Numbered from the stretch's first letter, positions 23,861 to 32,696 are shown. The stretch: 36,223 nt of DNA from Candidatus Paceibacter sp. (GCA_020724945.1 DYFX01000003.1:1-36223), one strand, 5' to 3'. The notes: generated by a model from the letters alone, not told the origin. Numbers and translations: made by a program.

Positions 23861-23882
23861 CTGCTGTCATGCAGGAGGAAGC

Positions 23883-24410
23883 ATGAGACGGAAACCGAAG
23901 ACGCCCGAAGGGATGATCGTCGCCGCCACGACGCGCGAGGAACCGCCGCCGCGGCCCGATCCGACCGACACGCTCGCATGCGTCGGGGAGTCGGGCTGGA
24001 AGGTGAAGTTCGCCTGCGGTCACAAGGCGCCGAGGCGGTTCAAGATCGATTTCTACGGCGAGGTGCGCGAACCCGCCAAGGAGGTCCTCAAGCGGCGCGA
24101 GCGCTGCGGCCCGTGCGCCGCGGCATGGCTGAAGGACATCTCCATCCGCTGCGCGCTCTGCGGCTGCGCCATCCTCCCGGGCGAAGGCGTCGCGGCGTAT
24201 GCCGACGATCCTTCCTACAAGGAGGCGTGGAAGACGCGCATCGGCTCGGACAAGGACGGCGTCCTCGGATGCATGGGGTGGGACTGCTGCCCCTCCGGCG
24301 GCTTCTTCGCCGGACACTGGACGCTGGACGGGTTCCGCCCGGCCTACGCCCACGGCTCGGCCATGTCCGAGGCCATCGCCACCGGCAAGCCCGTCATCGG
24401 CAACGCCTGA
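23883..24410 (+). CDS. Cys-rich putative zinc-binding hypothetical protein
   Basis: SD CAGGAGGAAGC; CGH, CGPC, CALCGC and CMGWDCC clusters. Confidence 0.75.
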   Translation: MRRKPKTPEGMIVAATTREEPPPRPDPTDTLACVGESGWKVKFACGHKAPRRFKIDFYGEVREPAKEVLKRRERCGPCAAAWLKDISIRCALCGCAILPGEGVAAYADDPSYKEAWKTRIGSDKDGVLGCMGWDCCPSGGFFAGHWTLDGFRPAYAHGSAMSEAIATGKPVIGNA

Positions 24411-24437
24411 CCGCCCCGCACCACGGGCGGTCTTTTT
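24409..24437 (+). terminator. Rho-independent terminator
   Basis: GACCGCCC...GGGCGGTCTTTTTCG. Confidence 0.82.
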
Positions 24438-24498
24438 CGTCTCCGGCTTCGATGGACGAAAATGCGTCAGCTGACGCAAAACGGTACACGAGGGTTTC

Positions 24499-24527
24499 TT
24501 GACCCCGCACCCGTTTCCCCATAAAGT
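24499..24527 (+). promoter_or_regulatory. Promoter TTGACC-N17-TAAAGT for proS
   Basis: -35 24499-24504, -10 24522-24527; ATG 9 nt after the -10. Confidence 0.7.
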
Positions 24528-24536
24528 AGGCGTGCT

Positions 24537-25805
24537 ATGCGCTACTCCCACCTCTTCGGAAAGACTTCCAAGAACGCCCCGTCGGACGCCGATTCGCCGA
24601 ACGCCCGCCTGCTCGAGCAGGGCGGCTTCGTCGAGCATGTGATGGCCGGCGTCTATTCGTGGCTCCCGCTCGGGCTCTCCGTCCTCCGCAAGGTGGAGCA
24701 GATCGTCCGCGAGGAGATGGACGCGCTGGGCGGCCAGGAGATCTTCATGCCGTCGCTCCATCCGAAAGAGTACTGGGACACGACCGGCCGCTGGGACAAG
24801 GTCGACATCCTCTTCAAGCTGAAGTCGCAGACGGACAAGATGTACGCCCTCGGCTGCTCGCACGAGGAAGTCGTCACGCCGCTCGCGCAGAAGTTCACGC
24901 GCTCGTACAAGGAGCTGCCCTTCGCGCTCTACCAGATCAACACCAAGTTCCGCGACGAACTGCGCGCCAAGTCCGGCGTCCTGCGCGGCCGCGAGTTCCG
25001 GATGAAGGACATGTACAGCTTCCACACGGACCAGGCCGACCTGGAAGCGTTCTACGCGAAGGCGCTCGAGGCGTATGTCCGCGCCTTCAAGCGCTGCGGC
25101 CTCGATGTGAAGGTCGTGCAGGCTTCCGGCGGCATCTTCACCGACAAGATCTCGCATGAGTTCCAGGCGCTCACCGAATCCGGCGAGGACACCATCCTGG
25201 CCTGCGAGACCTGCCGTTTCGGCCAGAACCTCGAGGTCGCGACCCTCAAGGAAGGGGACGCCTGCCCCAACGGCGACGGCAAGCTCGTGAAGGTGAAGGG
25301 TATCGAGGTCGGCAACATCTTCGACCTCGGCACCAAATATTCGGACGCCTTCGGCTTCGACTTCATGAACGAGGAAGGCAAGCATGAGCGCATCCTGATG
25401 GGCTGCTACGGCATCGGCACCTCGCGCCTCGTCGGCGCCATCGTCGAGGCCTACAACGACGACAAGGGCATCGTCTGGCCCAAGGCCGTGGCGCCGTTCC
25501 ATGTCCATCTCGTGCCGCTCAAGTCGAAGGATGAGGAGAAGCGGAAGCTCATCGATGCGGCCGTCTCCGCGATCGAGACGGACCTTGCCGAGCGGCATAT
25601 CGAAGTCCTGGTCGACGACCGCGACAAGGGCGCCGGCGAGAAGTTCGCCGACGCGGACCTGATCGGCGCCCCGCTCCGCCTCGTGCTCTCCGAGAAGTCC
25701 CTCGCCGCCGGCGGCGTCGAATGGAAGGAGCGCGCCGCGGCCGAAGCCAAGAGCGCCCCGCTCGAGGGCCTCGGCGCCGAAATCGCGCGCTGGTTGAAAG
25801 CCTAG
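24537..25805 (+). CDS. proS: Prolyl-tRNA synthetase, short form without a large INS editing domain
   Basis: RYSHLFGKTSKNAPSDADSPNARLLEQGGFVEHVMAGVYSWLPLGLSVLRKVEQIVREEMDALGGQEIFMPSLHP, FRDELRAKSGVLRGREFRMKDMYSF; 422 aa. Confidence 0.95.
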   Translation: MRYSHLFGKTSKNAPSDADSPNARLLEQGGFVEHVMAGVYSWLPLGLSVLRKVEQIVREEMDALGGQEIFMPSLHPKEYWDTTGRWDKVDILFKLKSQTDKMYALGCSHEEVVTPLAQKFTRSYKELPFALYQINTKFRDELRAKSGVLRGREFRMKDMYSFHTDQADLEAFYAKALEAYVRAFKRCGLDVKVVQASGGIFTDKISHEFQALTESGEDTILACETCRFGQNLEVATLKEGDACPNGDGKLVKVKGIEVGNIFDLGTKYSDAFGFDFMNEEGKHERILMGCYGIGTSRLVGAIVEAYNDDKGIVWPKAVAPFHVHLVPLKSKDEEKRKLIDAAVSAIETDLAERHIEVLVDDRDKGAGEKFADADLIGAPLRLVLSEKSLAAGGVEWKERAAAEAKSAPLEGLGAEIARWLKA

Positions 25806-25812
25806 ATTCCCG

Positions 25813-25842
25813 AAGGCGGCCTTGACTGAAGGCCGCCTTTTT
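25813..25842 (+). terminator. Terminator hairpin with TTGACT in the loop region
   Basis: AAGGCGGCC-TTGACTGAA-GGCCGCCTTTTT. Confidence 0.85.
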
Positions 25843-25898
25843 GGTTCAGTGGACGCAGTCTCGCCCTTCCGACCCGATCCACCTGCCAGGAGGATACG

Positions 25899-26177
25899 AT
25901 GCGCCGATTGCTGCTCTGGATGTTCACCAGCACGCCGGAAACCGGCTTCTCCGAGCACCTGAACAAGATCGCCGCGCGGCTGATCCTGCTCATGACTCCG
26001 ATCCTGCTGACGCTCTACTGCGGAAGCGTGGGCTTCGGCTGGGGCGTCTGCGCCGGGATGCTCCTCTTCGCCGGCGCGGCCTTCATCAGCACGACCTGGT
26101 ACCGATGGAACGTGATCGAGGCTCCCCGGCTCGACGAGCTGGCCCGCGCCCGCGCGCTCCGCGGTCTCCGTCGCTGA
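25899..26177 (+). CDS. Hypothetical small membrane protein (92 aa)
   Basis: SD CAGGAGGATACG; two hydrophobic helices. Confidence 0.7.
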   Translation: MRRLLLWMFTSTPETGFSEHLNKIAARLILLMTPILLTLYCGSVGFGWGVCAGMLLFAGAAFISTTWYRWNVIEAPRLDELARARALRGLRR

Positions 26178-26216
26178 ACGCAAAACGCCCCAGCATCGTC
26201 GGAGCGTCTTTTCTTT

Positions 26217-26501
26217 TTACGCCTTGCCCTTCAGCGAGTCCTTGAGCGTCTTTCCGGCCTTGAACTTCGGGACGCGGACTTCGGGGATGGTGATCTTCTC
26301 GGTGGGGTTCTGCGGGTTCACGCCCATGCGCGAGGCGCGCGTGCGGGCGGAGAAGGCGCCGAAGCCGGCGATCGTGACCTCGCCGCCGTTCTTGAGCTCG
26401 GCGATGATGAGGTCCGTCAGCGTCTCGACGATCTCTTCGCCGCGCTTCTTGGGGAGGTCGAGCTTCTCGGCGAGCTTCACGGCCAATTCGGCTTTGTTCA
26501 T
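26217..26501 (-). CDS. hup: HU family DNA-binding protein
   Basis: MNKAELAVKLAEKLDLPKKRGEEIVETLTDLI, GGEVTIAGFGAFSARTRASRMGVNPQNPTEKI. Confidence 0.95.
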   Translation of the reverse strand: MNKAELAVKLAEKLDLPKKRGEEIVETLTDLIIAELKNGGEVTIAGFGAFSARTRASRMGVNPQNPTEKITIPEVRVPKFKAGKTLKDSLKGKA

Positions 26502-26505
26502 ATGT

Positions 26506-27306
26506 TTACTCGATGATCTTTTGAATCTGGACGATCTTCACGGCCTTGCCGTCTTCTCCGACGGTCACGGCGACCGCGTTCAGGTCGACGGGGCCGGCCT
26601 CGGGGATCTCGAAGGCCTTCGCCTCGCCTTCGACGAACCGGCTGATCGGCCCTTCCGGCTCGACGCCGAGGATGGAGTGGCGCGCGCCGGTCATGCCGAT
26701 GTCGGTCAGGTAGGCGGTGCCCTTCGGCAGGATGCGGGCGTCGGCGGTCGGCACATGGGTGTGCGTGCCGGTCACCGAGGAGACGCGTCCGTCGAAGTGG
26801 ATGCCGAAGGCGATGCGCTCGGAGGTCGCCTCGCCGTGGAGATCCACGATGATGGCGTCGAGCTTCTCGCCCGCATGCCGCTTCAGGACGGATTCCATGG
26901 CGACGAAGGGGCTGCCGTACGGCTCGCCCATGAAGACCTGGCAGATCAAGTTTACCACGAGGACCCGTTTTTCGCCAAGTGTTAGCGTTTTTTCGCCGTC
27001 GCCGGCCGTCCCTTCGGGGAAGTTGGCGGGGCGGATGAGGAGATCCTTGAGCTCGGGGTCGGCCCAGACATCGTGCGGACCCTTCTGGTTCGAGAAGATA
27101 TGGTTGCCGGAGGTGAAGAAGTCCACCCCTGCGGCGTGCAGTTCGGCGATGATGGGGCGCGTCACGCCCTTGCCGTGCGCGAGGTTCTCGGCGTTCACGA
27201 TCGTCAGGTCGGGATTGAACTCCTCCTTCAAACGAGGAAGCGCTCGTTTGAGCGCTTCGCGTCCGATCTTGCCGACGACATCTCCGAAGACGAGGAATGT
27301 CATCAT
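26506..27306 (-). CDS. ymdB: YmdB family metallophosphoesterase
   Basis: FLVFGDVVGKIGREALKRALPRLKEE, NAENLAHGKGVT, TSGNHIF, GTHTHVPTAD. Confidence 0.93.
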   Translation of the reverse strand: MMTFLVFGDVVGKIGREALKRALPRLKEEFNPDLTIVNAENLAHGKGVTRPIIAELHAAGVDFFTSGNHIFSNQKGPHDVWADPELKDLLIRPANFPEGTAGDGEKTLTLGEKRVLVVNLICQVFMGEPYGSPFVAMESVLKRHAGEKLDAIIVDLHGEATSERIAFGIHFDGRVSSVTGTHTHVPTADARILPKGTAYLTDIGMTGARHSILGVEPEGPISRFVEGEAKAFEIPEAGPVDLNAVAVTVGEDGKAVKIVQIQKIIE

Positions 27307-27312
27307 ACGGGT

Positions 27313-28842
27313 CTAGCGCGCGTATTCGATCGCGCGCATCTCGCGGATGACGTTGATCTTGATCTCGCCGGGGTACTGGAGCTCCTGCTCGCACTTCTTG
27401 GCGATGTCCTTGGCGAGCTGCCAGGCGCCGAGGTCGTCGATGCGCTGGGGGGAGACGAAGACGCGGATCTCGCGGCCGGCCTGGATGGCGTAGGCGCGGT
27501 CGACGGCTTCGAAGGAGGTGGCGACCTTCTCGAGGTCCTCGAGGCGCCGGACATAGTTCTCGAGCGTGTCCTTGCGGGCGCCGGGGCGCGATCCGGAGAT
27601 GGCGTCGGCGGCCTTGCAGAGGTAGCCCTCGATGTTGCGCGGCCGGTCCTCGTGGTGCGAGAGCGAGTGGTAGGCGATCTCCTCGGGGAAGCCGAACTTC
27701 TTCATGATGTTGTAGCCGATCTCCGGGTGGGCGCCGGGGACATCATGGTCGACGGCCTTGCCGACATCGTGGAAGAGCCCGCCCTTGAGCAGGACCGCGG
27801 CGTCGGCGCCGACTTCCTTGGCGAGGAAGTTGCCGATCAGCGCGACCTCGATGGAGTGGCGCAGGACATTCTGGCCGTAGGAGGTGCGGTACTTCAGGCG
27901 GCCGAGGATGGAGATGAGCTTGGGGTCGACCGAGCCCAGCGGGATGCCGCACTCGATCATGGCGTCCTCGCCGGCCTTCTTGATGTCGAGCGCGAGCGTG
28001 CGCTTGGCCTCCTCGATGGCCTCCTCGATCTTGGTCGGCTGGATGCGGCCGTCCTTGATGAGGCTCTCGAGCGCGAGGCGGGCGACCTGGCGGCGGATGG
28101 GGGAGAAGCCGGAGACCGTGATGGCGTTCGGCGTGTCGTCGACGATGATCTCGGTGCCGGTCAGCTGCTCGAGCGACTTGATGTTGCGGCCCTCCTTGCC
28201 GATGATGCGGCCCTTCATGTCGTCGGAGGGGAGCTGGACCTGGGTCGTGGTCGTCTCGGCGCAGTGCGAGGAGGCGACGCGGGAGATGACGGCGGAGAGG
28301 ATGTTGCGGGCCTTCGTCTCGTACTCGTCGGTGCCGGCGCGCTCGATCTTGCGGATGCGCGAGAGGATCTCGTCCTGGGCCTCGTCCTCGATGGCCTTGA
28401 AGAGCTGCTCCTTGGCGACTTCGCGGGGGAGTTCGGCGACCTTCTCGAGCTTCTCGCGCATGTCCGCCTTGAGCCGCTCGATCTCGGCCTTGGCGGCCTC
28501 GATCTCCTTGGCATGCTCGTCGCTCTTCCGGGTCTTCTCCTGGAGCTCGAGAAGCTGCTTGTCGAACATCGATTCGCGCTTCTCGAGGCGCTGCTGGACG
28601 GCGTTCAGCTCCTTGCGGCGCTCGGCCTCGTCGCGCTTGGCCTCGTCGAGCATCTGGACGGACTTCTTCTTGGCCTGGAGCTCGATCTCCTGGGCCTTGG
28701 CCTTGGCGTCGTTCACGGTCGCCTCGGCCTTGGCTTCGGCGGACGCGATCTTGTCGGCGGTGACTTTCTTTTGGATGTAATAGCCGGCGCCCAGACCGAC
28801 CGCCAAGGCGGCCAGGGCGAGGAGCAACAACGGGACGGACAT
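27313..28842 (-). CDS. rny: Ribonuclease Y
   Basis: N-terminal TM helix, coiled coil, KH domain MKGRIIGKEGRNIKSLEQLTGTEIIVDDTP, HD domain FHDVGKAVDHDVPGAHPEIG. Confidence 0.96.
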   Translation of the reverse strand: MSVPLLLLALAALAVGLGAGYYIQKKVTADKIASAEAKAEATVNDAKAKAQEIELQAKKKSVQMLDEAKRDEAERRKELNAVQQRLEKRESMFDKQLLELQEKTRKSDEHAKEIEAAKAEIERLKADMREKLEKVAELPREVAKEQLFKAIEDEAQDEILSRIRKIERAGTDEYETKARNILSAVISRVASSHCAETTTTQVQLPSDDMKGRIIGKEGRNIKSLEQLTGTEIIVDDTPNAITVSGFSPIRRQVARLALESLIKDGRIQPTKIEEAIEEAKRTLALDIKKAGEDAMIECGIPLGSVDPKLISILGRLKYRTSYGQNVLRHSIEVALIGNFLAKEVGADAAVLLKGGLFHDVGKAVDHDVPGAHPEIGYNIMKKFGFPEEIAYHSLSHHEDRPRNIEGYLCKAADAISGSRPGARKDTLENYVRRLEDLEKVATSFEAVDRAYAIQAGREIRVFVSPQRIDDLGAWQLAKDIAKKCEQELQYPGEIKINVIREMRAIEYAR

Positions 28843-29069
28843 AGGGTGATAGTCCGTCGCTCCGATCCTGGTTGTTCGAGCGTCGAAAAGCCGGAAAGCC
28901 TTAGGCTTTCTTCTGTGCGCGCGCGGATTCTCTCATTTCTACCGGAAACTGGGGCAAAAGTCGCATGGGGGTGGGGCGCAGCTCTTCGGGCTCAACCGGG
29001 ACGGAACGAGCGGATCGCTAATGATGAACTGGTTCGACCATATCACGGGGAGGTGCCTCCGGCAAGGTG

Positions 29070-29075
29070 TATACT
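29070..29075 (+). promoter_or_regulatory. -10 element TATACT, probable leaderless start
   Basis: TATACT 6 nt upstream of ATG 29082. Confidence 0.5.
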
Positions 29076-29081
29076 GCCCCC

Positions 29082-30590
29082 ATGATGAAACGCCCGTATT
29101 CGCTGGTCTTCGCGCTTTCCGCCGCCTTTTTCGCGTGGATCCACTTCGTTCCGGGCTTCGGCGACCCCGACGCCTACTACCATCTGCGGATGACGCGCCT
29201 GACGATGGAGTCCGGGCCCGTCGCGGCCTTCCCGTGGCTGCCGCAGACCACGCTCGCCGACGCGTTCGCCGACCATCACTTCCTCTATCACATCGCGCTC
29301 GCGCCCTTCCTCGCCGCGTTCGGGGATTTCCACGGAGCGAAGATCGCCACGGTCGTCTTCGCGGCGCTCGCGGTCGTCGCCGTCGCATACCTCCTGAAGG
29401 GCTATGGCGTGCGGCGGCCGCATCTTTGGGCGCCGCTCCTGTTCTTCGCTCCGGGATTCGTCTTCCGGCTGCTGCTCACCAAGGCCACCGCGCTCGCGCT
29501 CGCCGCGCTCTGCCTCTTCCTCGTCGCGCTCCGGCGCCGGCATCGCGGCGCGGCGTTCGCGATCGCCTTCGCGTATGTCTGGCTGCATGGCGGGTGGCCG
29601 CTCCTTCTCGTGGCCGCTGCGATCGACGCGCTCGTGCGCCGCTCGGCGCGGATGTTCGTCGCGACCGCGCTCGGATCGGCGGCCGGACTCGTCCTGAACC
29701 CGTTCTTTCCGGCGAACCTCCTCTTCTACGGCGAGCAGATCCTGCAGATCGCCGTGCTCGGGCGCCCCGATCCCGCCGTGCTCGTCGGCGACGAGTGGTA
29801 TCCGCGCGAGTTCGCGACGATCTTCATCGGGAACATCGGCGCGTTCCTGCCGATGCTCGCCGCCGCGGCCGCCGCGGCCGCCGCCGTGCTGACCGGCGCG
29901 CGCCCGCGCCCCGTGCGCGTCGACCTGTCGCGGCGCTTCGACATGCTTTTCGCCGGATCGTTCGCCGCGATCCTGCTGCTCATGACGCTCCGCCAGGCGC
30001 GGCATCAGGAGTACCTCGTGCCGATGGCCCTCCTCGCCGGCGCGCTCGTCGCGGAGACGGCGCTCGCCGCCATCGACCTGCGCGCGCTCGCCGCGCGGGC
30101 GAAGGCGCGGTTCGGCCGCGCGGCCGTCCCGGCGACGGCGGCGCTCGTCGTGGCGTGCGCGGCCGCCGCCGTCTGGCTGCTCTGGATCCCGCGCCGTTCC
30201 TACGAGGATCGTCCGCCGGCGTCGCGGTACGCCGATGCCGGCGCTTGGGTGCGCGCACATGTGCCGGCGGGGGAGACGATCTTCCACGCGCGCTGGGACG
30301 ATTTCCCCCAGCTCTGGTACCGCTCTCCGGAGCATCGCTACATCGCCGGCCTCGACGCGCTCTTCTCCTACCGCAAGGATCCGGCGAAGTACTGGCTCTG
30401 GCGCGACATCGGCGAAGGCCGCCGCCGCGAAGGGCTGGCCGAGCTGATCGTCGAGGAGTTCGGCGCGCGGCATGTCTTCCTGCGCATGGGCCCCGACCCG
30501 CTCCGTTCGCTCATCAAAAAAGACCCGTCGTTCGAACGGGTCTACGCGGACATCGAGGCGGAGGTCTGGAGGATCAGAGACGCACGATGA
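29082..30590 (+). CDS. STT3/oligosaccharyltransferase-like polytopic membrane protein
   Basis: Many TM helices; FGDPDAYYHLRMTRL and ADHHFLYH motifs after TM1. Confidence 0.65.
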   Translation: MMKRPYSLVFALSAAFFAWIHFVPGFGDPDAYYHLRMTRLTMESGPVAAFPWLPQTTLADAFADHHFLYHIALAPFLAAFGDFHGAKIATVVFAALAVVAVAYLLKGYGVRRPHLWAPLLFFAPGFVFRLLLTKATALALAALCLFLVALRRRHRGAAFAIAFAYVWLHGGWPLLLVAAAIDALVRRSARMFVATALGSAAGLVLNPFFPANLLFYGEQILQIAVLGRPDPAVLVGDEWYPREFATIFIGNIGAFLPMLAAAAAAAAAVLTGARPRPVRVDLSRRFDMLFAGSFAAILLLMTLRQARHQEYLVPMALLAGALVAETALAAIDLRALAARAKARFGRAAVPATAALVVACAAAAVWLLWIPRRSYEDRPPASRYADAGAWVRAHVPAGETIFHARWDDFPQLWYRSPEHRYIAGLDALFSYRKDPAKYWLWRDIGEGRRREGLAELIVEEFGARHVFLRMGPDPLRSLIKKDPSFERVYADIEAEVWRIRDAR

Positions 30591-30960
30591 GCGTCACGAC
30601 GCCGGAGCGGCGCGCCTCGTCGTGCCAGCGCCAGGCGCGCTCGCAGTCGAGGCCGCGCATGGCCAGGTAGCCGGCGCAACAACCCCAGACGGCGGCCGCC
30701 ACATCGGCGGAAAGGTCGTCGTCCTTGGTGTCGACGAGATCGATCGTCGCGCGGTCGGCGCCGTCGAGGACCGCGTCGCGCAGGCCATCGAACACGCGAT
30801 CGAGGTAGGGGACGGCGAAACCGTTCCCCGCCTTCTCGAACTCCGCGGGCGCGTCGTCGCGCAGGGGCTTGAGGTGAAGCTCGACTTCCTTGGCGAGCTT
30901 GGCGCGGACCGATCGGCAGCCGTTGCGGATGCCCGTGAGCGTCGTGCGGATCTGCGGCAT
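30574..30960 (-). CDS. Hypothetical protein (128 aa)
   Basis: SD AAGGAGATCCTTC-ATG on the minus strand; convergent 17-nt 3' overlap with the STT3-like gene. Confidence 0.65.
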   Translation of the reverse strand: MPQIRTTLTGIRNGCRSVRAKLAKEVELHLKPLRDDAPAEFEKAGNGFAVPYLDRVFDGLRDAVLDGADRATIDLVDTKDDDLSADVAAAVWGCCAGYLAMRGLDCERAWRWHDEARRSGVVTLIVRL

Positions 30961-31033
30961 GAAGGATCTCCTTGTCGTCCGGGTGATCCGGAAAGCGACG
31001 CAGGAGCGTAGCAGGGATCCGCCGCCGCGTCAA

Positions 31034-31699
31034 TCAGGGCGTGAAGAGGCGTTCCGGCGCGACGCCTTCTTTCGTCACCGCGTCCTTCACGTCGAAGCTC
31101 CCGATGCGCGTGCGCCGCAGTTCCTCCAGGTACGCGCCGCAGCCGAGCGCCCTGCCGATGTCGTCTGCGAGCGCGCGGATGTAGGTGCCGCTCGAGACGC
31201 GCGTGCGGATCTTGGCGATGGGCCAGGCGTAGTCGGCGAGCGAGAGCTCGTGGATCGTCACGCGGACGGGTTTCCGCTCGATTTCCTTCCCCTCGCGCGC
31301 CAGTTCATACAATTTCTTGCCGCCGACCTTCTTGGCGGAGTACATCGGCGGCACTTGGTCGATCTCGCCGCGGAACTTTTCCAGCGCGGCTTCGAACGCC
31401 TCGCGGGAAACCGGCGCGCAATCCTTTCGTTCGGTGACGGCGCCCGTGCGGTCCATCGTGTCGCTCGTCGCGCCGAGGCGGAGCGTCGCTTCGTAGGTTT
31501 TGTCGAGGCCGACGAACCGGGAAATCTCCTTCGTCATCTTCCCGACGGCCAGGATGAGGAGTCCTGAAGCGAACGGATCGAGCGTTCCCGCGTGGCCGAT
31601 CTTCCGGGTGCGCAAAACGCGCCGCGCGGCGTCGACGATGTCGTGCGAGGTCGGGCCGACGGGCTTGTCGATCAGCAGGAATCCGGAGGGGGCGTCCAT
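31034..31699 (-). CDS. truB: tRNA pseudouridine(55) synthase TruB
   Basis: GFLLIDKPVGPTSHDIVDAARRVLRTRKIGHAGTLDPFASGLLILAVGKMTK. Confidence 0.96.
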   Translation of the reverse strand: MDAPSGFLLIDKPVGPTSHDIVDAARRVLRTRKIGHAGTLDPFASGLLILAVGKMTKEISRFVGLDKTYEATLRLGATSDTMDRTGAVTERKDCAPVSREAFEAALEKFRGEIDQVPPMYSAKKVGGKKLYELAREGKEIERKPVRVTIHELSLADYAWPIAKIRTRVSSGTYIRALADDIGRALGCGAYLEELRRTRIGSFDVKDAVTKEGVAPERLFTP

Positions 31700-31702
31700 A
31701 GG

Positions 31703-31730
31703 TTGACAATCTGGGATTTCGTGCTAGGTT
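31703..31730 (+). promoter_or_regulatory. Promoter TTGACA-N16-TAGGTT
   Basis: -35 31703-31708, -10 31725-31730; lies just upstream of the divergent truB start. Confidence 0.65.
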
Positions 31731-31771
31731 GAGCTTAGTCCGCCCCGCCCTTTCAGACAACAGGAGGCCCC

Positions 31772-32662
31772 ATGAGTTCCGAGGAGAACAAGAAGCCTCC
31801 CGGCAACGGGGGGCCGCGCGTGCTCGGCGACGCGCCGGACGACGCTTGCGAGATCGTGATCGACTGCGAACCGCCCGCGCTCATGCTCACCTCGAAGGCC
31901 AAGCAGGCCCACGAGGAGCTGCGCGACATCATGCGCGAGCGGAAGGACCGCTGGTTCACCGCCTTCGCGCGGAATCTCGCCCGCAACGGCAAGAAGCTCC
32001 CGCGCATCATCGTGCATGTCGTGACCGGCGGCGTCGTGACCATCGCGGTCACGGCCGCGACCGGCGACCCCGTGACCGGCCTGGCCGCCGGCACGGCGGT
32101 CGGCGTCACCGGTCCGCCGGCGCTCTCGACCACGCGCCTGCGCCGCAGCCGCCTCGCCGAGCACCGCCGTTCCTACCCCGATGTCCCGGAGTTCCACGAT
32201 CTCTGGGCGGTCACCGCCTACGAGTTTTGCCTCATCGTCCGCGGCTACGAGCTGCGACAGCAGGCCATCCACCGCCTCCGCAAGCTCGCGCGCCAGTTCC
32301 GGCATGACGAGCGGCGGGCCGCCGCGGCGCTCCGCACGGCCGACGGGTTCGCGAACTTGCTGTGCGGCTATTACGCCGACCTGGTCGAGATCGATCGCGT
32401 GCTCCTCGAGTATCAGGACGATTCCATCGAACGGTACGCCGACGAGGAAGGCCAGGCCGCCATCCGGCAGATCCAGCCCTTGAAGGAAGGACAGTACGAC
32501 TGGCTCATCCTCGAGCCGGAAGTCATCGTCCCCGGCAAGGAGCAGGAGCTGCTCGAGCGCGACCTCCAGGAGATCGCGAGCTACCGCGACATGGCCGATG
32601 CCATCGACCCGTACGAGGCCATGCGCCGCGAACAGGAAGAGCACGAAGGTTCCGAAGACTGA
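31772..32662 (+). CDS. Hypothetical protein (296 aa) with a hydrophobic central segment
   Basis: SD CAGGAGGCCCC; own promoter and terminator. Confidence 0.8.
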   Translation: MSSEENKKPPGNGGPRVLGDAPDDACEIVIDCEPPALMLTSKAKQAHEELRDIMRERKDRWFTAFARNLARNGKKLPRIIVHVVTGGVVTIAVTAATGDPVTGLAAGTAVGVTGPPALSTTRLRRSRLAEHRRSYPDVPEFHDLWAVTAYEFCLIVRGYELRQQAIHRLRKLARQFRHDERRAAAALRTADGFANLLCGYYADLVEIDRVLLEYQDDSIERYADEEGQAAIRQIQPLKEGQYDWLILEPEVIVPGKEQELLERDLQEIASYRDMADAIDPYEAMRREQEEHEGSED

Positions 32663-32695
32663 CCCCCGCCCGCGGCGCCGCGGCGGGGCTTTTTC
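32663..32695 (+). terminator. Rho-independent terminator
   Basis: CCCCGCC...GGCGGGGCTTTTTC. Confidence 0.82.
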
Positions 32696-32696
32696 A

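Noticed and set aside
27073-29085. 670-aa plus-strand ORF antisense to ymdB and rny
   Set aside because: Antisense artefact of the rny-ymdB operon
29043-30473. 476-aa minus-strand ORF antisense to the STT3-like gene
   Set aside because: R/E/D/G-rich translation; the plus frame has clear TM helices
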